A stretch of DNA of 64,000 nt. Origin: Mesorhabditis belari. Taxonomy: Eukaryota; Nematoda; Chromadorea; Rhabditida; Rhabditidae. The position numbers and the translations under genes are program-made. A model generated the notes under the pieces. It did not search any database. It was not told the DNA's origin and was given only the letters and a program-made list of their open reading frames with translations. This document shows, in pieces, positions 60,001 to 64,000 of this stretch (positions are counted from its first letter, which is position 1; each line of letters starts with the position of its first letter). The stretch spans positions 186,001 through 250,000 of the forward strand of contig CAUEEP010000927.1 in NCBI GenBank assembly GCA_958450365.1, given 5' to 3'.

Positions 60001-61378
60001 TTCATTCAACCAATTTCTTCGTAAAGGTTTTGTATAAATTTTTACGAAAAACATGTTTTCACTCTCTTTATTCAGAGCAAACCATAGGTTAATTGGCGAA
60101 TTTGTTATTTTTCGACAGAAATATGAAAAGGAACGAAAAGACTTATTCATCAACTTCCATTATAGCTGGCGCTTTTGCTATATCTTTCTAAATGTGTAAA
60201 CTTTCGAGAAAATTCAGTGACTTATCATGGTCTTTTACCCGGACAATAGACTAACTCTTTTCAGATTGCAACCCCAGAACCCTCAATATTTTATATTTTA
60301 TATTTTCAAATTTTCATCCCCAAGAAATTCCATTACTTAAAAGAAAACTCATCATTCTCATCAATTTACATGCCAAGTGCAGAAATCAAAAGACATAAAC
60401 TTGTCGGGGAAAAAAGAAAAGAGAAAGGGAAAAAGGGTGGAAAGTAACAGAAAACCTTTTCTATTCGAGGACTTTTCTCGGGCTTTTTACATAAAAGTTG
60501 GGGGAAATCAAAGAAGGAAAACGTCATGAGCACAAAAGAGATAAAGGGGATTCTTGAGCTGATCGGATTGTTGGGGAAATTCCCACAAACAATGAGGAAG
60601 TTCGGAGTTTTAGTGATTTCGAAATATCTAAAGAATAATATGCTGAAGCTCAGTGAAATTGAGGACATAAAACTTTAGATTAAAGAAACAAATTTAGGGC
60701 TAAAAGTTAAGTATCAGAATTTTGAAATAACAACATAGACTGATGCGTCACACTACGTCATTTGAAAGAAAAAGGTTGGCCAAAAGCTTTCGAAACCTTG
60801 AAAAATCCATTAAATTTCTACAATTTGATAAGCACTTTGAAACGAATTCCCAATTTTAATCTGAATAAAAAAAATAAACAAAAGTGATTTTCAAGAACCC
60901 AAAGATGGTTATGTCAGAGCCACTGTTCACCTCTCTATTCCCCTTTTTCCCTTCTCTTATCAAAGAAATGAATGAGTTTAACAATTTTTTTCCCACACAC
61001 GGGAAAATGGGTCGATATTTCGCAAAAATTGACAAGATACCCGTTCATTTTCTGCTCATTTATCGTAAATTATTGAAATGGAAACTTTTGGGGATAAATG
61101 AGAGAAATGAGATGGCAAAAGATTGATTATTTTAAACGATAGTTTTCTTATCAATTTGGTTTTCAGGAAAAAGAAGGTGTTCGAAATTTAGCTCTTTAGA
61201 TCCAAAAATCCTTATTTAGTTTTCTTTAATTGTTATTTATTCCTCCACTTCTAAAGCTTTCCCTTTCCCCATTCACTCACCTATTTTGTCTTTGTAATGT
61301 CTTTTGTTGTATTTGATATTTTGCCTCGAGCACTTCTTCACATTCATCATCTCGTCCATCCCAATAATCATAGTCCAT
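54021..61378 (-). CDS. Nuclear hormone receptor, HNF4-like (receptor 2)
   Basis: Exons: 61378-61281, 57815-57749, 57647-57545, 57485-57405, 57359-57205, 57163-57077, 57035-56901, 56806-56675, 56317-56169, 55491-55373, 55277-55123, 55018-54917, 54549-54413, 54345-54246, 54155-54021, giving 584 aa. An acidic N-terminus (MDYDYWDGRDDECEEVLEAK) precedes the zinc-finger domain at about residues 73-141: CAVCGDGQAKLHYGVLACYG, CKGFFRRTL, FGNNC, NSCRYCRFNRCLEVGMDP. The ligand-binding domain holds AAVDWVDCISEI, LKAILVLNP, FGNLLLLLPTIA and an AF-2-like LLSEMFGDF. The long C-terminal tail is Ser/Pro-rich then acidic (SLLDEDIVDSTFSPGDDFEM), like an activation domain. The first intron is 3.5 kb. Intron positions in the finger region match receptor 1, so the two are tandem paralogues. 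Exon 56317-56169 has an uncertain donor. Frame stays open from the ATG up to a splice acceptor near 61396, so more 5' exons are possible. Confidence 0.88.
56499..56608. mobile_element. 110 bp mariner MITE in receptor 2 intron
   Basis: Left end TTAATTTGATGAATAAGTC plus TTTTCGTTCC; right end GGAACGAAAAGACTAACCTAA, its complement with few changes. It is the shortest two-ended copy of the family. Confidence 0.75.
57838..57897. repeat. Tandem TTCAATA repeat in receptor 2 intron 1
   Basis: Seven or more units of TTCAATAT/TTCAATA just upstream (in transcription) of exon 57815. Confidence 0.85.
59698..59760. mobile_element. Solo end of mariner MITE
   Basis: TTAGGTTGGTGAATG followed by TCTTTTCGTTCCTTTTC, then unrelated sequence. 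The left terminus survives without a partner, 75 bp from a full copy. Confidence 0.6.
59832..60156. mobile_element. Mariner MITE in receptor 2 intron 1
   Basis: Left end TTAGGCTGGTGAATAAG, then TTTTTTCGTTCCTTTTCGTACTTCCG; right end GGAACGAAAAGACTTATTC then ATCAACTT. The interior combines the short-copy block (CTACGGTTTGTTTCATTAGAAAA) with part of the long-copy block (CAATTTCTTCGTAAAGGTTTT, inverted), so it looks chimeric. Confidence 0.78.
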
Positions 61379-64000
61379 TTCTGCTGATGAACGAACCTAA
61401 ACAAATTGATTGATTGATATTCTTTTCAAATCTTGCAACTTTCCATCTCTCTCACTCAATTCTTGCGGTAAAAAGCGACATAGACGTATTCAATGCAAAT
61501 GAACTTATGGAAATTTTGATTTGAATGAGCGGACAGGAGTTCACTTTAGTGCAAAAGTTATTATTGATTGATTCTTTTCGATTATCAAGTATTGCTCAAA
61601 TGTCTAATAGCTTTTTTTATGCTTTAAGACTTTGAAAAACTGAAAAAAAGAAACCAACCGTGTAAGTGTACATGAGCGATTGTTCCCTTTTTATTACTAT
61701 TCACTCAGAAAATACTAGCAGTTCAATAACAGACCAAGTTGTGAGACGAATCGGATGTATAATCTGAAATCAAATAATTCAACTTTTAACTTCTTGTAGA
61801 ACCATAAAATTCACAGAAAAAGATTATATGTTTTCAAAAAAAGTCTTCAAAAAACGTTGTAAAAAATGTATCGAGACTGGGTCTCTTGACTTCTTTTCAC
61901 TGTGTGTCTAGAAAGTCGTGGAAAATTTCTGATAACTGATAGTCGAAAAAATGATGGAGAAAAGGGGTTCGGAGAGAACGGGAGCTGCAGAGAAATTCAT
62001 ACGCAATATGGTTTTTTTATGGAGGCTGTGGATTCTGGGGAACTGATGGGTGAGGGGAAGGGCTTATCAAGTAGCCACACACCTGTAGCTCTTCGGGAGC
62101 AGCCAACGACAGACGCGTGTAGCGATTTTGCTAGGGAAAAGAAACAAAATAATTCAGACTTCAATTTGGAGACTGCAGCTTCATACATCTGAACATCAGA
62201 GAGATTCTCAAGCCCTTCTTGAATCTAACAATTGCCAGGAAACTCTAGTTCAAGGTATCTAGTTGACCTTGAAACTAGTAGTTATTTCTAACTATTTGAA
62301 ACAAATGATAAAACTTTTCTAAACAGCTTTCCTATATGAAGAAATAAAGGCCAATAAAAACTATCGACACTAAGTGGCCGGAAAATGGATGGACAGGGAG
62401 GGGAAGGGTTTTTGTCTCGACCATTTCGGGCTCGAGAAAGTTTGGGGAATCCGTCGAAAAAATCAACCCAGAGAAATGGAGGAAATTTGAGAAAACAAGA
62501 AAGTAAAGACAAAAAAAGAAGACAATAAAATGTTGTGAGAGATCGGAGAAAAGAGAGTTGAAAAGAGATCTCTTTTTTTGTTTCTCCATTTTCTCTTTTC
62601 AAGTTCATCGTGCTATTCGATCAAAATGCCATTTTTCTCGCACCTATCCTCTTAAAAAATTAGTCGCACCGCGACTTTTGACAAAATCAAAGTTGCAAAA
62701 TCATTCATATGCAAATTGGGGAAAGTTTGACGGTGATCAAAAGATGAAAGATATTTTTGGAGTTGTGAAAGACAAAGGCTGGGATGGTTCACAGTAAGAA
62801 CTGGGTAACCATCCCGACAATGTAAAGTTACCCAGTAAGAACTGGGTAACTTTACATTGTCGGTCAACTTTTCCCTGAAACTTGACTGATCTCTGCAATA
62901 GGCAGAGCAAATTTCAACATCCAACGTTGCTGATAATCCATCAAAATATTTACATAATCCATCAAACGCAAGCATTTTCAGTAGCGAAACATCGCACTAA
63001 ATTTTTTCAGGAAACCGAAAGTTCAAAGAAAGAAATGAAAGAGATATAGGGTGGATTGATCTGAGATAAGAAAAGGACAGGAAAGAAATTCCTGAATTGG
63101 GAAAAAGGACAACTGCAAGAGCAAGAGTAAAGATTGTTTATTTGCTAAAGATTGAAAAGTTTCAGTAAATAGTTACAGGCATAATACCATGCACAAAGTA
63201 AACTGTAGATTTATCAAACAAGATCAACTTGTTTTCTCGGAAAATTTAATCTGTCATGTGTTTCTTGGGTAAACTTTATTTTTGGATGTTTAGGTTTTAA
63301 AAAGTTATTGGTAAAGGGCTGATATTTTAGAAAATCAAGATGTTAGGTTTGTTAGTTCACTTTTTTCTGGAGTGCTAATGAACTCGAGAAAAACCTTTGA
63401 ATCGGGAAAACAGGAAGATCAATTGAAGCACAAAATCTCTTGAAATATCATTTGATTGGGCACATTTTAATCACTCAATTCTTCCATTCGATGTTCAGAT
63501 TATTTACTCTGAGTGCGCTCATTTGTTTTACATAGAAACTAGAGAAAAGAAAGAAAGCATTGGATGGGAAAAAGGCCAAATCAACGCGCAAATACAATAA
63601 TCATTTGGGTGGTTGAAAGAAGTAAATAAGAAGTTTTTCACTGTTTTCAGACAGAAGCTCTAAACCAGAGAATGAAGATTATTTGTTCCAAGATCTTATA
63701 AATAACTTTTGGTTACAACCAAAAGTGAATACAAATTTCTACATTAGGTACTCCTTGGAAACTGGTACTCCTTGGAAACAGTTCTTCCAGAGTACTTTCA
63801 TTGAGAGCTCAAAGCCGCTGTTCAAGAGCACATTGAGTGAAAAGAACTAATTCGATTGGTGTAAGCCCATTAGAAAGAACTAACGATAAGCTGGAAAAGC
63901 AAGCAAATAATAAGAAATTGAAATTCGCGACGGTACAAGTGATTTTAAAGATTACCAAACTCACTATTCATAGCCAGTGCTAGAAGTGATCAAATGTTTG
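61379..64000. other. Upstream flank of receptor 2
   Basis: No exon assigned. It may hold 5' non-coding exons and the promoter of receptor 2. Contains a perfect hairpin at 62.8 kb. Confidence 0.4.
62814..62863. repeat. Perfect 22 bp hairpin
   Basis: Arms 62814-62835 (CCGACAATGTAAAGTTACCC and AG) and 62842-62863 are exact complements around loop TAAGAA. Part of the unit (CAGTAAGAACTGGGTAAC) also occurs at 62792-62809, so the loop region has been duplicated. Confidence 0.9.

Noticed and set aside
62652..62975. 107-codon minus-strand frame
   Set aside because: It crosses the 62.8 kb hairpin and its duplicated unit. Repeat structure explains the openness.
1..64000. CRISPR array, phage or bacterial operon
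   Set aside because: Introns, mariner elements and animal gene families show eukaryotic nuclear DNA. The tandem repeats present have no spacer structure.

Overview
This window is AT-rich nuclear DNA from a nematode, most likely a rhabditid. The evidence is: genes split into many small exons by introns often only 40-60 bp long, acceptors of the TTTCAG/TTTTAG type, nematode-specific families (HNF4-like nuclear receptors, a LIN-22-like hairy factor, a DM-domain factor, Pro/Gly/Cys-rich secreted proteins) and many mariner-type elements. I built the gene models by hand, joining exons at GT-AG sites (one GC-AG) and checking that the summed exon lengths stay in frame. Exon ends are therefore reliable where a protein family guides them and less so in low-complexity genes.

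Region 1 to 10.4 kb is gene-dense. It holds, on +, the 3' end of a p38 MAP kinase gene, a complete fatty acid amide hydrolase gene (596 aa, K-S-S triad intact) and a complete glucocerebrosidase gene (523 aa, both catalytic Glu present); then, on -, a LIN-22/hairy bHLH gene (263 aa). From memory, pmk-1 and faah-1 are neighbours on C. elegans chromosome IV, so this may be conserved linkage.

Region 10.4 to 18.2 kb has no gene I can support. It holds simple repeats, a tRNA-derived relic and a 1.4 kb inverted-repeat element with a 233 bp palindromic mariner MITE inside it.

Region 18.2 to 30.2 kb carries two - strand genes for secreted, intrinsically disordered, Gly/Pro/Gln/Glu-rich proteins (533 and 766 aa). 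Both begin with a signal peptide followed by a C-Gly(n)-CC module, so they look like diverged tandem relatives.

Region 32.3 to 38.7 kb is a - strand DM-domain (doublesex/MAB-3 type) gene with a 4.1 kb intron. Region 38.7 to 45.7 kb has no host gene I recognise but holds two decayed transposons with clear TA target duplications: a 595 bp DD37D (maT-like) element and an 896 bp mariner.

Region 45.7 to 61.4 kb has a small + strand secreted Pro/Cys repeat protein gene and two - strand HNF4-like nuclear receptor genes (510 and 584 aa). A tRNA-Trp(CCA) gene lies on the same strand inside an intron of the first receptor gene. Between the receptors is a peculiar stretch of long G/C/A homopolymers. 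A family of small mariner MITEs (TTAGGTTGGTGAATAAG-type ends) sits in introns of five of the genes, including both ends of the window. I found no CRISPR, rRNA, operon of bacterial type or novel defence system; the least explained items are the two secreted repeat-protein families and the homopolymer-rich element.
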